Shown here piece by piece: positions 8,301 to 16,967 of a DNA stretch of 64,000 nucleotides (its first letter is position 1; the number at the start of each line of letters is the position of its first letter). Location: NCBI GenBank assembly GCA_013335175.1, contig JAAXWC010000001.1, positions 62,001 through 126,000 of the forward strand. Reading direction: 5' to 3'. The notes under the pieces were generated by a model that had not been told where the DNA came from, ran no database searches, and worked only from the letters and a program-made list of their open reading frames with translations. Both the position numbers and the translations under genes were made by a program. The DNA is from Candidatus Roizmanbacteria bacterium. Its GTDB lineage: Bacteria; Patescibacteriota; Microgenomatia; UBA1406; GWC2-37-13.

Positions 8301-11300
8301 TTTTTCGAGAAATTACATAATGATTAAATATACCTGTTGTAAGTCGTCCTGAAGTAGTTTGATAAGGAGATCCTGATGCATTCCCAATTCTATAAACAAT
8401 GTAATTATTATTTGTTAATGATAATTCCCAACCAGCACAGTAATTTCCACATGCACCGTTTTCAATAACGGACATGGGTGTTGTTACAGAAGGTTTTACC
8501 CAAACAGAGACTGTGAAATCATTTGTGCCAAAATTATTAAATGAACTAGATGTTGGTACACTTACAAAACCACTACTTCCATCAAAATTTCCTCCATTCC
8601 CAAACTTTCCACCCACCGTCGAAGGTGTGATCTTATATCCATCACTTCCAGGTGTTCCTCCGAATGCTGTCGATACAGTGATACATGTTGCAGTATTGCT
8701 GGCAATAGTTCTTGTCTGTCCACTATAAGTGCCGGAAGTTAGTGTAAGGGTATCATTTGCAAAGGCATTCACGGTCCAAGTCTTGGCACTATCACAAACA
8801 ATAGTCGAACTATTCCCTGTACTAGTAGAAGTTCCTGTTATTCCTTGTGCAGTTCCATTATTATTATTACCTGAAGAATCTTTCACCTCACCACTAGTCC
8901 CATTCCAGCTGCTTTCATCCATCTTCCAGTAGCCAACCAAGCCTTGAGAAAGGGAATCTCCCTGCTTGTTATTGGAACCTAAGACAGCATTGGCTCCTTT
9001 TGCCATGCCTGCCTTGCCCTTCCCGGCGTTGTAGTCGGCTTTTATTTGATCGGGAGTACGTGCATACCTGAAAATTTTATGTTCATCTACGGTAAAATTC
9101 GTAATCGTTCCCGGTGCCCACCCCGTGTGCCCAATGTAATAGTTATTTCCTTCGAAATTTATATCCATGCTGTAACCGCTAATACTCCACTGTTGAGTCT
9201 GTTTTCCGTTCAGATAGAGGGTAAGTATATTTCCTGCTTTCACATACTCAATATATGTCCATTGGCCAAAATAAGGGAAATTTGGTATGGAATAAGAATG
9301 CATGACACCAGCAAAATCCCGATAATTAAAGAAGAGTGTCGTCTTGTTATCACTAATGCCAATAACAAAATTCCCGTTGTAAGCTGTGTTATGAGGATAT
9401 CGACCAAACATCCCATAGCCTGCTGATTGTGGCTGTGAAAGTTTGAACCACGATGAGATGGTAAAATCACTTGTGCCGATATTTAAACTGCTGTTCCAAG
9501 GATTTGCGACAGTGACATCTGCATAATGATCAGTAAACTGCAAGCACTTTCCTGAGATACACTGATCCTCGGTAAGCCATGAACCGGTTCCCTCAAAGAA
9601 GCCATTTGGTGAATTCACAATACATTTGGAAGTAGAATTATGAGCTGTTCCATTCCAGGAAGCCTGAGTAACCGCGTTTGAAGAACCACCATCACAGTAC
9701 ATAGACGGACTAGGCGCTGTATCAAACTCAATGCGATCCCACCAGTAATTGGAGTTACCGGTAGATAATTGCGCCATATTCAAAGCTAAACGAGCATAGG
9801 CTGCGTTTGATGGGCTTTTTCCGGTAACAAAAAGTTGAAAGCTATAGGAATATGCAGAACGTGCAAGTGAAGAACCCGTTGTCGTGGAAATCAGCGCATG
9901 AGAGGCATCAAACCACTGAATCGAAACCCACGCAGTTTGAAAATCAGCAGCATCGGTCCGAAACCACGCCGAAGCCGCGTAGTTGGTAGATGGGGAGACA
10001 GGCATTTCATCGGATCGGACGTCAGCATTACCACTTCCCTGGATTACTTGGGTTTTTAACGCATAACTTCCCACCACCACCTGATAGTTATCGCGCACAA
10101 TAGAGGATATTCCTACATCGCTATTCCAGCCGGTTGTATTGGTTTCAATACTCGGATTGGTAATCAAATTGATGATTGTTGTTTTTCCCGATGGAACGCT
10201 ATTGACCACTGTTCCCTGTCCTTCATCAAACTTCCAGTAGGCAATAGGGGCCGATCCACCAGTCTCAACGCCGCTTAGGTTATACGAAACAGCAGAAGAG
10301 TATTTTCGCACCAGCTCTTTCCCGGGATAGTTGGGAGTTGTGTAGCCTAACCGATCTCCCCCCGTGCCGTAGAGGTCTGAGATTTCGGAAGGGGAAAGGA
10401 CTTTCTTATAAATACGCATTTGAGAAAGTTTTCCGTACCATGGAGCAAACCCACCACCTCGAGAACCAAGAACAAGAGCATAAGAGTTTGATAAATTAAC
10501 TCCGGAAAGATAACTCATATTTTGGGTGATAGAAAGTTGATTATCTACATATACAAGTAAGTTACTGTTCCGATTAAAAACCCAGGTTATTTGATGCCAC
10601 GTTCCTATAGAAGGAGCAGAGGATAAATTAATATTGTTTGGAGATAAAGAGTTTGTTGATGATCCAAGGTTAAGATTTACAGAGCCTAAGTTGTTACTTA
10701 AAGAAGATTGCCAACATCCGGTATTTGCACCACCAGTACAGTTTGATGTGTGAAGATTGCCAAAAATATTATGAGTATTACTATCATTAGCAGTGTAAAA
10801 GAGCCATGTTGAAACAGTAAAATCTCCTAACCCCGGCTGATAAACAGATGAATTAGGAACTGTGACGTAACCGCTTGTACCATCAAAAACTCCTGCTGTA
10901 CCAAATAAACCTGCAGTCGTTGAAGGAGTAATTTTATAACTATCAGTATTTGGAACACCACCAAAAGCCGAAGAAACGGTAAGGCAGGTAGCAGTATTTG
11001 AAGATATTATTCTTGTCTGCCCTGAATATGCCCCTGAAGTTAACGTTACAGTAGCATTTGCATAGGAATTCACAACCCATGTTTTTCCCGTATCACAAAG
11101 AGTTATATTTGTATTACCTCCGGTTGATGTCCCAACTGAAACAGCAGATACGCCTATTGCCTGTCCATTATTTCCATTTCCCGAGCTATCTTTTACCTCT
11201 CCCGCGGTTCCGTTCCAACTAGATTCATCCATATTCCACGCGCCAGCGACATTGGAGATCTCTCGGATAAAGACGTTTTTTGAGTTAGATTCTGTTGTGG

Positions 11301-11988
11301 CATTTGGATTACCGTAGTACATAAAAACGGAAGAGGAGGTGGCGGTACCGGTTGAGGCGGGGATCGAGGGCACTTTGGTCCAGATCTTGGTTTGCGCGGT
11401 GTTACAGGTATTGGGTTCCACCCAGTAGGGGAGTTTCTTCCCGTTTAGGTCGGTAATGCGGATATCTGAACAATCATTCTTCAATCTTCCCGCATTAATC
11501 ATGCTTGCTGAATCGGTGGCAATCATCACCTGAAAATCGGTTTGGGCGCTTCCGGTGTTTACCAAACTCACCGTTTGTCGATACGACCAGTTGTCATTGA
11601 ACCAGCCGGCCTGAGCAGAGAACGGACGATATTTTAAGACCAAAAAGAGGAGGGGTAATAGAAGAATGATGATGCCGAACGATGCAAACAGAAATGGACG
11701 ACGTTTTGTCATTGCGAGGAAGGAACATGGTGACTGACGAAGCAATCCCTTTAACAACGATTCCGGACGGAGCCGGAATGACAACGTTGACACGAACCGG
11801 TGACCAGGAGAGCCGGAATGACCCCTGTTCGTCATTCCCGCAAACGAAGTCCTGCACCAGACGGTGCGGGACGAAGTGCGTCGGGAATCGTTGTTTATTA
11901 TTTTCACACCCAGATTCCGGGCAAGCCGAAATGACGAATATATCCCTTTCTCTATCCCCTCAATGTACCAGTCCCACAGTTTTTTCAT
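5386..11988 (-). CDS. Giant membrane-anchored surface protein with seven LamG domains
   Basis: About 2200 residues. The start is set at ATG 11988 (MKKLWDWYIEG); the frame extends 21 codons further but would run into the divergent gene's promoter. Residues 18-95 are largely repeat-encoded, and one membrane helix lies at about 98-119. A DUF2341-like domain follows at 128-243 (WSYRQTVSL, FMYYGNPNA). Seven concanavalin-like LamG_3 domains come next, each opening with a motif such as YWKFDEGQGT and closing with VKLYNYALTADEI, at roughly 250-540, 580-990, 1020-1290, 1300-1500, 1510-1710, 1750-1960 and 1960-2190. Domain 2 contains an inserted CBM-like segment. Domains 1 and 3 share a ~70-residue insert. 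It ends FGPSTGSGP with no sortase or membrane anchor. The likely role is carbohydrate or host-surface binding. Confidence 0.9.
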   Translation of the reverse strand: MKKLWDWYIEGIEKGIYSSFRLARNLGVKIINNDSRRTSSRTVWCRTSFAGMTNRGHSGSPGHRFVSTLSFRLRPESLLKGLLRQSPCSFLAMTKRRPFLFASFGIIILLLPLLFLVLKYRPFSAQAGWFNDNWSYRQTVSLVNTGSAQTDFQVMIATDSASMINAGRLKNDCSDIRITDLNGKKLPYWVEPNTCNTAQTKIWTKVPSIPASTGTATSSSVFMYYGNPNATTESNSKNVFIREISNVAGAWNMDESSWNGTAGEVKDSSGNGNNGQAIGVSAVSVGTSTGGNTNITLCDTGKTWVVNSYANATVTLTSGAYSGQTRIISSNTATCLTVSSAFGGVPNTDSYKITPSTTAGLFGTAGVFDGTSGYVTVPNSSVYQPGLGDFTVSTWLFYTANDSNTHNIFGNLHTSNCTGGANTGCWQSSLSNNLGSVNLNLGSSTNSLSPNNINLSSAPSIGTWHQITWVFNRNSNLLVYVDNQLSITQNMSYLSGVNLSNSYALVLGSRGGGFAPWYGKLSQMRIYKKVLSPSEISDLYGTGGDRLGYTTPNYPGKELVRKYSSAVSYNLSGVETGGSAPIAYWKFDEGQGTVVNSVPSGKTTIINLITNPSIETNTTGWNSDVGISSIVRDNYQVVVGSYALKTQVIQGSGNADVRSDEMPVSPSTNYAASAWFRTDAADFQTAWVSIQWFDASHALISTTTGSSLARSAYSYSFQLFVTGKSPSNAAYARLALNMAQLSTGNSNYWWDRIEFDTAPSPSMYCDGGSSNAVTQASWNGTAHNSTSKCIVNSPNGFFEGTGSWLTEDQCISGKCLQFTDHYADVTVANPWNSSLNIGTSDFTISSWFKLSQPQSAGYGMFGRYPHNTAYNGNFVIGISDNKTTLFFNYRDFAGVMHSYSIPNFPYFGQWTYIEYVKAGNILTLYLNGKQTQQWSISGYSMDINFEGNNYYIGHTGWAPGTITNFTVDEHKIFRYARTPDQIKADYNAGKGKAGMAKGANAVLGSNNKQGDSLSQGLVGYWKMDESSWNGTSGEVKDSSGNNNNGTAQGITGTSTSTGNSSTIVCDSAKTWTVNAFANDTLTLTSGTYSGQTRTIASNTATCITVSTAFGGTPGSDGYKITPSTVGGKFGNGGNFDGSSGFVSVPTSSSFNNFGTNDFTVSVWVKPSVTTPMSVIENGACGNYCAGWELSLTNNNYIVYRIGNASGSPYQTTSGRLTTGIFNHYVISRKNSVLYTYLNGSLLGADNNIGVSSNVSNNSLIYIGSGVWGKMNGNIDETRIYNRALSPAEVSALYNWAPGPVAQYSFDAGNGTAVQDISGNGNNATWGGTGSHWTQGKYGKAANFNGVDDMITLPDSVQMDARLGSLTVSSWVRTNKATQAFIYRKSQNSNTNGISIEMLSDGAAFCGYHTTVSVTSPLKYNDNKYHYISCVLDRITNIAYLYIDGTLVANSNASSIATLDMNSVGGYRSIGSSGYALFFQGHLDDLKVYNYARTQKQIVEDMNGGAPAVTNKSMVGYWKFEEGTGTTVHNTGNGGSTLDGTWNGSGSHWTPNGKFGKAGTFDGTSDYVNLGNNSSMNLASDGTVSMWINPSSSWSSYAIFFTKGGSFVNYRLQRYGSTNELEFHDGVNTLHGGTINLNQWNHIVVSFSNGIAVGYINGKQVFSGAILSSLSVNSANATIGLNSGGSAYFAGSVDEVKLYNYALTADEIKEDYNKGSAMVLGALGTSSDGKTASYSASSQYCIPGDTSLCNAPVGEWNFTEGNGTTVGDTSGNNNNGTWSGTGSHWTNGQTQKVGNFNGNSSSDYVDIPTLYNTNFPQTAATISFWIKSKISNNFFGGIFDSWDNGRNHLFIRTGDTYSYQIALQSDMSYVSVAAITNVADNKWNYITVSFDTSALKMWVYANGSLVSTSAISDPSWRPTGQISRIGRVGNTWFNGQIYGVRLYNYARSPAQVAWDYNKGGPVAQWRMNECQGTSIKDSSGNGNTGTLAVGSGGTQTQAGTCTDGNSASAWNNGANGKFGSSLNFDGTDDYVTVSNQNNFNFSSDFAISMWVKPKSNWTTGSFKCLFSKLTGAVTDGYQLCWNNLGYLYAWVGNGIAVDTNGGLSSLQQNQWYHVVAVIKQGSINSKIYINGINKSVNRSSKTAVSNTVSPVIGAKGDNTYSADALIDDVRVYNYALTPSQVQNVFNEGAAVRFGPSTGSGP
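11703..11935. repeat. Cluster of interspersed repeats translated within the LamG protein
   Basis: Units recognisable here are AACGATTCCGGACGGAGCCGG at about 11755-11780, the 65-bp element at 11831-11895 also found at 5173, and a different type around CATTGCGAGGAAGGAACATG. They keep the frame open and supply most of the cytoplasmic tail. Confidence 0.8.
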
Positions 11989-12044
11989 GTTTATTATTAT
12001 TGTATATAATGGGTGAAAGGTTGGAAAGGGCATTCTTGTCAGCA

Positions 12045-12076
12045 TTGACACGTTTACAAATATTCTTTATCATAAT
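12045..12076 (+). promoter_or_regulatory. Promoter of the Ig-like membrane protein gene
   Basis: TTGACA at 12045-12050. TATCAT lies at 17-bp spacing (12068-12073), overlapping CATAAT (12071-12076). The ATG is 6-9 nt downstream, which predicts a leaderless or almost leaderless transcript. Confidence 0.6.
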
Positions 12077-12082
12077 TCAGAT

Positions 12083-12499
12083 ATGCTCAAACGTATTATT
12101 ATTGGAATAATTGTAACGATCGTAATTTTTATTGGATTTGCCGGCTTTTTTTGGATGTATGAAGCACGATTTATGATAGGGCGTGCCAGCGTAAATCAGG
12201 CAACCATCTCCGTAGATAATTCGTACGTATTTGTGACTCCATTAAAAGCGCGTGCGAATAGTCTGGATAAAATTCGCATTACCGTTTTTCTTCTCAATAA
12301 TCAGGGTTTAGGAGTGATGGGTAAAACTATCGTGCTCGGTTTTGATAATAAGTTAAAAATAGATGCAGTTCAAGAAACTACCGATGCAAACGGAAAGACA
12401 GTGTTCGATATATCGGCTGCGAATACGGGCGAGTATTTTATAGAAATCAAAGTAGACAACATAACATTACCACAAAAAGCTCACGTCAGTTTCAACTGA
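12083..12499 (+). CDS. Membrane-anchored protein with one bacterial Ig-like domain
   Basis: A 138-residue protein with an N-terminal membrane helix at about 4-26 and then an extracytoplasmic domain of ~100 residues. The pattern LLNNQGLGVMGKTIVL, then TTDANGKTVFDISAANTGEY, matches the Big_1 (invasin/intimin) Ig-like fold, in which a linker-type sentence about added values is followed by a DANGKA-like turn. It is a single-gene unit, divergent from the LamG gene and convergent with the next gene with a gap of 10 bp. A role at the cell surface is likely; the partner is unknown. Confidence 0.7.
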   Translation: MLKRIIIGIIVTIVIFIGFAGFFWMYEARFMIGRASVNQATISVDNSYVFVTPLKARANSLDKIRITVFLLNNQGLGVMGKTIVLGFDNKLKIDAVQETTDANGKTVFDISAANTGEYFIEIKVDNITLPQKAHVSFN

Positions 12500-12509
12500 G
12501 TGGATGTCA

Positions 12510-13436
12510 TCATTTAGCCCGTCGGGTGAGTTCTCTGTGTTCGGGAAGCGCAAGCTCCATCGGTTCTCGAATCGCTAAAGCGAAATATTTCGGACGTAAT
12601 TTTTTCTTTCGGATAATAAACCACCAAACTAAAAAACCAATTTCTCCGACCGTGAGTAAAAGAATCCAATTTGATAAAAGAAATCCCATGAGAAGCATGA
12701 AAAAATGAACGATCAACATCCAGATTGGATAAATATTTAACATAAGAAAATGACTCGTCGGTGAGTTTTCGTTGTTAAACAGCGTTTGGGTAAACAATCG
12801 AAATGAGTTCGCTTGAGAAGAGGGGAGTTCAAAAGCAAAGTTCCCTTTATTGTCTGCTCGTGTCTGTAACGGGGGAAGTGAAAATGCAAACGCCGGGCGA
12901 ACCACAGAGAAGGAACTTACTTTTGAAAGCAAGGATAGTTTTTGTTCCTGTGTAAAAAATGAAAGGGTAACGAGGGTGTTTGGTATTGTTTGTCCGGAAA
13001 GCAATACTTCATCGCCTACATAGGCAGTACTCTGATTAAGTGATATAGATGGAGACAAAACAATGGGTCCTATCTTTTCAGTTTTTTGAATAGAAAAAGG
13101 GGGAATACAGGTGGAGTTTGAAGCACGTTTTTCTGTGTCAACAGAATAAAAACACGTGTCCGATGGTATATAAAAAAAGGGAAGTACGATATTTTTATAT
13201 TCAAAATATCCAGTAGTATCCGCAAAGGTCTGGATATGAAGACTAAGACTATCCAAATAAACTGTAGCGGAAGGAGCAGTATACCCGAAAATAGCAAATT
13301 CCTCAGACGTTTGTTTTCCTATAAGTGCTGAAACTTTTCCTGTTTTATACTGCTCAATTGCAAAACTGGAACGAACAGCACCTAAAAAGAGAAAAACGCA
13401 GATCAGAATTCTCAAACCGGTTTTTTTACTCGTCAC
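12510..13436 (-). CDS. Secreted/membrane protein of a WxL-like surface cassette
   Basis: A 308-residue protein starting at GTG 13436, which overlaps the end of the upstream gene by 11 bp; an AGGAAG stretch about 13 nt before it may help initiation. It has a signal peptide (about 8-26, ending FAIEQ), a beta-rich extracytoplasmic part with LSPSISLNQSTAYVGDEVLL, then two hydrophobic segments near 232-275 and a basic tail. It is not recognised as a named family. It is the last gene of a three-gene cassette behind a DUF916-like protein and a WxL-like surface protein, so it probably helps hold or export that surface layer. Confidence 0.6.
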   Translation of the reverse strand: MTSKKTGLRILICVFLFLGAVRSSFAIEQYKTGKVSALIGKQTSEEFAIFGYTAPSATVYLDSLSLHIQTFADTTGYFEYKNIVLPFFYIPSDTCFYSVDTEKRASNSTCIPPFSIQKTEKIGPIVLSPSISLNQSTAYVGDEVLLSGQTIPNTLVTLSFFTQEQKLSLLSKVSSFSVVRPAFAFSLPPLQTRADNKGNFAFELPSSQANSFRLFTQTLFNNENSPTSHFLMLNIYPIWMLIVHFFMLLMGFLLSNWILLLTVGEIGFLVWWFIIRKKKLRPKYFALAIREPMELALPEHRELTRRAK

Positions 13437-14436
13437 GGTGCTTTAATTCTTCCTTCAATTTTTCAATTTCAGATTTTTCCTTTTCAATCTCCTGTTCCAA
13501 ACTAACTGTTTTCTTTGCAAACTTATCAAAGATTGATTTAAGAATAATAAAGAGGGTAACAAGTGAGAGCCCTGCAACGGCTGCCACTTTCCATGGGAAC
13601 ACAAGCACAGTCGCAACATTGGAGAGTTTTTTTCCATGCCCATATGTTGCATTCAACTCAACCTTATACTGCCCAATCATCCATTTTTCACCGATTTCAG
13701 TTGCGTAGGTGCGCAAAGCATCGGGGAAGATATTATGTTTCGCAAGTGTTTTTTCATCAACTTTTTGATTGAACAAATTGACAATACTCACCGATGCTTC
13801 GGGGGTGATGTGATAGTCTGATCGATTTAATATATCGTATGATACAGAAATGGGTCCATACTCGAGAAAGCGAGGAATTATCGTTTTTATGATGCTCGCG
13901 TCTTCCTTACATTCACCGGGGATTTTAATGCTAATCAAACTTGCCAATCGAAAGGCGATAGACGCATTCGATTCACGCTTTATCTGTTTTCCACCCAAGG
14001 TTGGTGTGGTTGGCTCGAAATATACGCTCGTATATCTACCACAAGCATAGGCGTTGGTTGGTACTTTGATTGTTGCATTTATAATCGTCTGAGATTTCGG
14101 AGGAATGGTCACAGTATTCGTATTGAATGTCATCCAGGTAGAAGCGGCAAACCGATTGTTTGCAACGGTTTGATCTATCAGGGTAGGTGTCCCTTCTTTA
14201 TCTAACACTAAAAAATCTGCTTTCCGAATTACCCCTGAAAGTGGTTCATCTGAACGATTTATGAATTTTATCTGAATATCTTTCACATCTCCTCCCTTTA
14301 ACTCAAACTCCTGTGAAGGAGGGGAAACCGTCAGATCGATTGTGTGTTGCGCAAAAGTCGATGCGGGGATGGTAAGAAGCGCACCTACGATAAGACTGAT
14401 GCTAAGCAATGATACAACCGATTTAGAATAGTTCAT
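13426..14436 (-). CDS. DUF916/WxLIP-like cell-surface protein
   Basis: 336 residues from ATG 14436; the frame opens seven codons earlier at a TTG. A signal peptide ends near STFAQ. The exported part begins DLTVSPPSQEFELKGGD and contains IKVPTNAYACGRYTSVYF. That matches the two-domain layout of WxL-interacting proteins, in which one beta-sandwich binds peptidoglycan and a second binds WxL proteins or host ligands. A membrane helix at about 283-303 is followed by a short charged coiled coil (SLEQEIEKEKSEIEKLKEE). It follows the WxL-like gene by 27 bp. Family assignment is by resemblance only. Confidence 0.65.
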   Translation of the reverse strand: MNYSKSVVSLLSISLIVGALLTIPASTFAQHTIDLTVSPPSQEFELKGGDVKDIQIKFINRSDEPLSGVIRKADFLVLDKEGTPTLIDQTVANNRFAASTWMTFNTNTVTIPPKSQTIINATIKVPTNAYACGRYTSVYFEPTTPTLGGKQIKRESNASIAFRLASLISIKIPGECKEDASIIKTIIPRFLEYGPISVSYDILNRSDYHITPEASVSIVNLFNQKVDEKTLAKHNIFPDALRTYATEIGEKWMIGQYKVELNATYGHGKKLSNVATVLVFPWKVAAVAGLSLVTLFIILKSIFDKFAKKTVSLEQEIEKEKSEIEKLKEELKHRDE

Positions 14437-14463
14437 AGGGTGAAAATAATTTCTCAATGATTT

Positions 14464-15975
14464 TTAAAATTTAGCTAAAGCCTGATACAACACCCGTGTC
14501 TGGTAATATCCTGCTTCCTGTGTTGGAGGGATACTCAATCGATAGCACATATAGAAATCTTGCGCGGCAACTGGTCCGGTTGAGTTTGCAATTTCATTAT
14601 AAGTTGTGCTACTTAATCCAAAACTACGAGCACAGTATGTTGTCCCTGCTGTGCAGTTTCCCACAGAAGTTGTATTGTAGATGAACGGTAACCGTGCAGT
14701 TGCGGGAGGATTTGTAAGACCGTTGCCTGCAGAGCCGCCATTATTGTCGAGAGAATAACCCCATCCATTGGTGACGGGAGATGAAGATTGCCACTGCCCT
14801 GGAGAAGAGGTGGTGCAGGTTTTACCAGTATCACAAGGGATATCAGGAATATATTTATCGGGCGAACCAAGCGCCCCATCTCCATTGGTATCAGAGTAAA
14901 AAAGACTATCCTGAGCAACGCTAATTGAATATCCATTTAAAGCATTGGTCGAAGCGGTAATCTTTTGAGAGGCATTATTCCATGCGGCAGGAGTTGAGAT
15001 CTCTCCAAAAGGAACGGTAGTAGCTGTAGTTGTGACACCTGTCGTTACCCCGCATCGCGTAGTCCCAGAGTTCTCTCCAGAAATGGTAAGGTTGAGCACT
15101 GCGTTTATGGTAGCAGAAACAAGCACTCCGTCTACCGGAGCAACGCTTATGATATCGGAATCAATAGGGCTACTTGAAGCATTTAACGTAAATATTCGAA
15201 GATTGTATGTATCGGCAACGCCCCGGGTGTGACCAAGTTTTGGGGCAGGGTTAATAATCTTTTTTGAGCCAGTGCCGATGGTTACGGTAATCGTTGTGCC
15301 CGAGACAACATTTGTATTTGTTGTTGTACACACAAATTCCAAAAAGCCGGGAGTAGTAGTACTTACGCTGGTTGAGCTCCAACCGGTTGTGTTATTTACG
15401 CTATCAGCACAGGTAAAATCACCAGTCCCAACGCTATTGAGATCAAACCCAGCGTTGCCGAGTCCGTCTGGTTTGCCGTCATTCATATTACTTGCACCGG
15501 CAGGAATCAAAACTCGAACTTTATAGCCAGTATTCAGAGAAGAGGTAACATTGAACTTTATGGTATGTTTTGAGGACTGTGTCGCAATAACAGGATCACC
15601 ACTACTTACTCCATTGGTTATCCCTTTTGTCAACTCGAATGTCGTGAGAGAGGCAGAACGAGAAGAAACGGTACATATCGAACCGGAGCAAAATCCATTT
15701 GTCCCAATAGCCACGGTGTCAAACGGAAAAAGATTGGTGAGATCTGCATCCGGGACACTCGATGTATTGATAGAAATAGTTGTTGATCCTGGGATAAGTG
15801 AACCATTCAGTGTCGATGCAAATGATAACCGAGGATTATCAAGCGTGTCGTATGAGTTTAACAGTGTATTTGCGCGTACGGTGCCAGGAGTCTGGAAGAG
15901 AAATATATAAAAAAATTGGGAAACCAAATAGAACGCTAACAGGAACGCAACTCCACTTTTTTTATTTTTTTTCAT
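14464..15975 (-). CDS. Secreted WxL-like surface protein
   Basis: 503 residues with a signal peptide (about 8-35). The body is rich in Thr, Ser and Asn. The C-terminal ~200 residues contain VPFGEISTPAAWNNASQKIT and NGYSISVAQDSLF and end QEAGYYQTRVLYQALAKF. The same ending, QEAGTYQTVVNYIATPTY, closes the protein at 20697-21425, so both share one C-terminal surface-binding module. It resembles the WxL domain that attaches non-covalently to peptidoglycan, but a strict WxL motif was not confirmed. It heads a cassette with a DUF916-like and a membrane protein and has its own consensus promoter. Confidence 0.65.
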   Translation of the reverse strand: MKKNKKSGVAFLLAFYLVSQFFYIFLFQTPGTVRANTLLNSYDTLDNPRLSFASTLNGSLIPGSTTISINTSSVPDADLTNLFPFDTVAIGTNGFCSGSICTVSSRSASLTTFELTKGITNGVSSGDPVIATQSSKHTIKFNVTSSLNTGYKVRVLIPAGASNMNDGKPDGLGNAGFDLNSVGTGDFTCADSVNNTTGWSSTSVSTTTPGFLEFVCTTTNTNVVSGTTITVTIGTGSKKIINPAPKLGHTRGVADTYNLRIFTLNASSSPIDSDIISVAPVDGVLVSATINAVLNLTISGENSGTTRCGVTTGVTTTATTVPFGEISTPAAWNNASQKITASTNALNGYSISVAQDSLFYSDTNGDGALGSPDKYIPDIPCDTGKTCTTSSPGQWQSSSPVTNGWGYSLDNNGGSAGNGLTNPPATARLPFIYNTTSVGNCTAGTTYCARSFGLSSTTYNEIANSTGPVAAQDFYMCYRLSIPPTQEAGYYQTRVLYQALAKF

Positions 15976-15985
15976 ATATCAATAC

Positions 15986-16014
15986 ATTATTGATGACTAT
16001 TAATTCGTTGTCAA
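15986..16014 (-). promoter_or_regulatory. Promoter of the first WxL-like cassette
   Basis: On the minus strand TTGACA (16014-16009), a 17-bp spacer, then AATAAT (15991-15986). The ATG lies 10 nt further, so the 5' leader would be only a few bases. No ribosome-binding site is present. Confidence 0.65.
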
Positions 16015-16194
16015 CTGCAATTATTGTGCGGGGGACAATTGCAGAAGATTCGCGACTATACTTATATGTACATATATAACTTTTATTCGTATGTATTTAC
16101 TATGTTAATTAATTTATAAAGGGTTATGACAGTAATTTAATTTACTATCTATTCCAATTTTATAAAAATAACAAAAATGTATCGTTTTGATCTA

Positions 16195-16223
16195 TTGACA
16201 GGAAAATTACCGTCTGTTACATT
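16195..16223 (+). promoter_or_regulatory. Promoter of the PaaX-like regulator gene
   Basis: TTGACA (16195-16200), a 17-bp spacer, TACATT (16218-16223), and the ATG 9 nt further on. Between this and the divergent WxL promoter lie about 180 bp of AT-rich DNA in which I see no other signal. Confidence 0.55.
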
Positions 16224-16232
16224 GATGCTTAT

Positions 16233-16967
16233 ATGGGAATTAAAGAACGACGGACGAAAATATTACTTTCATTGTTTTTAATTGCTGACGTTGATTTTTC
16301 AAGTCTGGAAATTACTCCAGAAATTCAACATGTTTTTGACTATTCGTTAAATCAAAAAACAGCCAGCACGTTTGCTTCTCTGAGTAAAGAAGGATCTATT
16401 ATGAAGACTGATTCGCAGTATCAACTTACCGAGAAAGGTTTTGATCAGCTTTGTTTGGAGTTCCCATTTTTTCGTTTTCTGAAACATACCTGGGATGGAA
16501 AATGGCGAGTTTTATCGTATGAGATTCCTGAATCAAAACGTGAACTCCGTGATAAACTAAGACGAGAAGTTACCGGCTGGGGGCTTGGGCCATGGCATCG
16601 ATCTTTTTGGCTTACTCCACACCCGATCATCGAAAGTCTGAAACAATTAGTTTCTCAAAAAGAAGAGGAACAATACATTCAAGCATTCGAGTCGGAACAT
16701 GTGTTTGGAGATAAAGATATTTTGATAGAAAAAGTATGGGGGACAAAAGAGCTAGATAAAAAATATAGAGAGTTGTTTAAAGTATGGCATGACATTTTAT
16801 CCCAAGATCTGGAAAAAAAGGACAAACTGAAAAAAATTGTAGGGGAGTATGTAGAACTACTTCGTCTTGATCCTGGATTGCCAAAAGATTTGGTAGGAGA
16901 AAAATGGATTGGCTTTGAAGCATTCTCAATCTTTAAAGAAATTAAAACGATTTTACTCGCTCAGTAA
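16233..16967 (+). CDS. PaaX-like transcriptional regulator with a Cas2-like fold segment
   Basis: 244 residues. Residues 1-75 look like a winged helix (RRTKILLSLFLIAD, then ILTKDSQYQLTEKG-like). The central part, about 85-130, has WDGKWRVLSYEIPESKRELR and GWGLGPWHRSFWLTP. That is the PaaX pattern whose ferredoxin-like fold is related to Cas2. A helical C-terminal part follows. PaaX proteins are DNA-binding repressors, but their ligand here is unknown; no phenylacetate genes are near. Its 3' end overlaps the convergent comEC metallo-beta-lactamase gene by 15 bp. It could regulate the divergent WxL cassette. Confidence 0.72.
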   Translation: MGIKERRTKILLSLFLIADVDFSSLEITPEIQHVFDYSLNQKTASTFASLSKEGSIMKTDSQYQLTEKGFDQLCLEFPFFRFLKHTWDGKWRVLSYEIPESKRELRDKLRREVTGWGLGPWHRSFWLTPHPIIESLKQLVSQKEEEQYIQAFESEHVFGDKDILIEKVWGTKELDKKYRELFKVWHDILSQDLEKKDKLKKIVGEYVELLRLDPGLPKDLVGEKWIGFEAFSIFKEIKTILLAQ

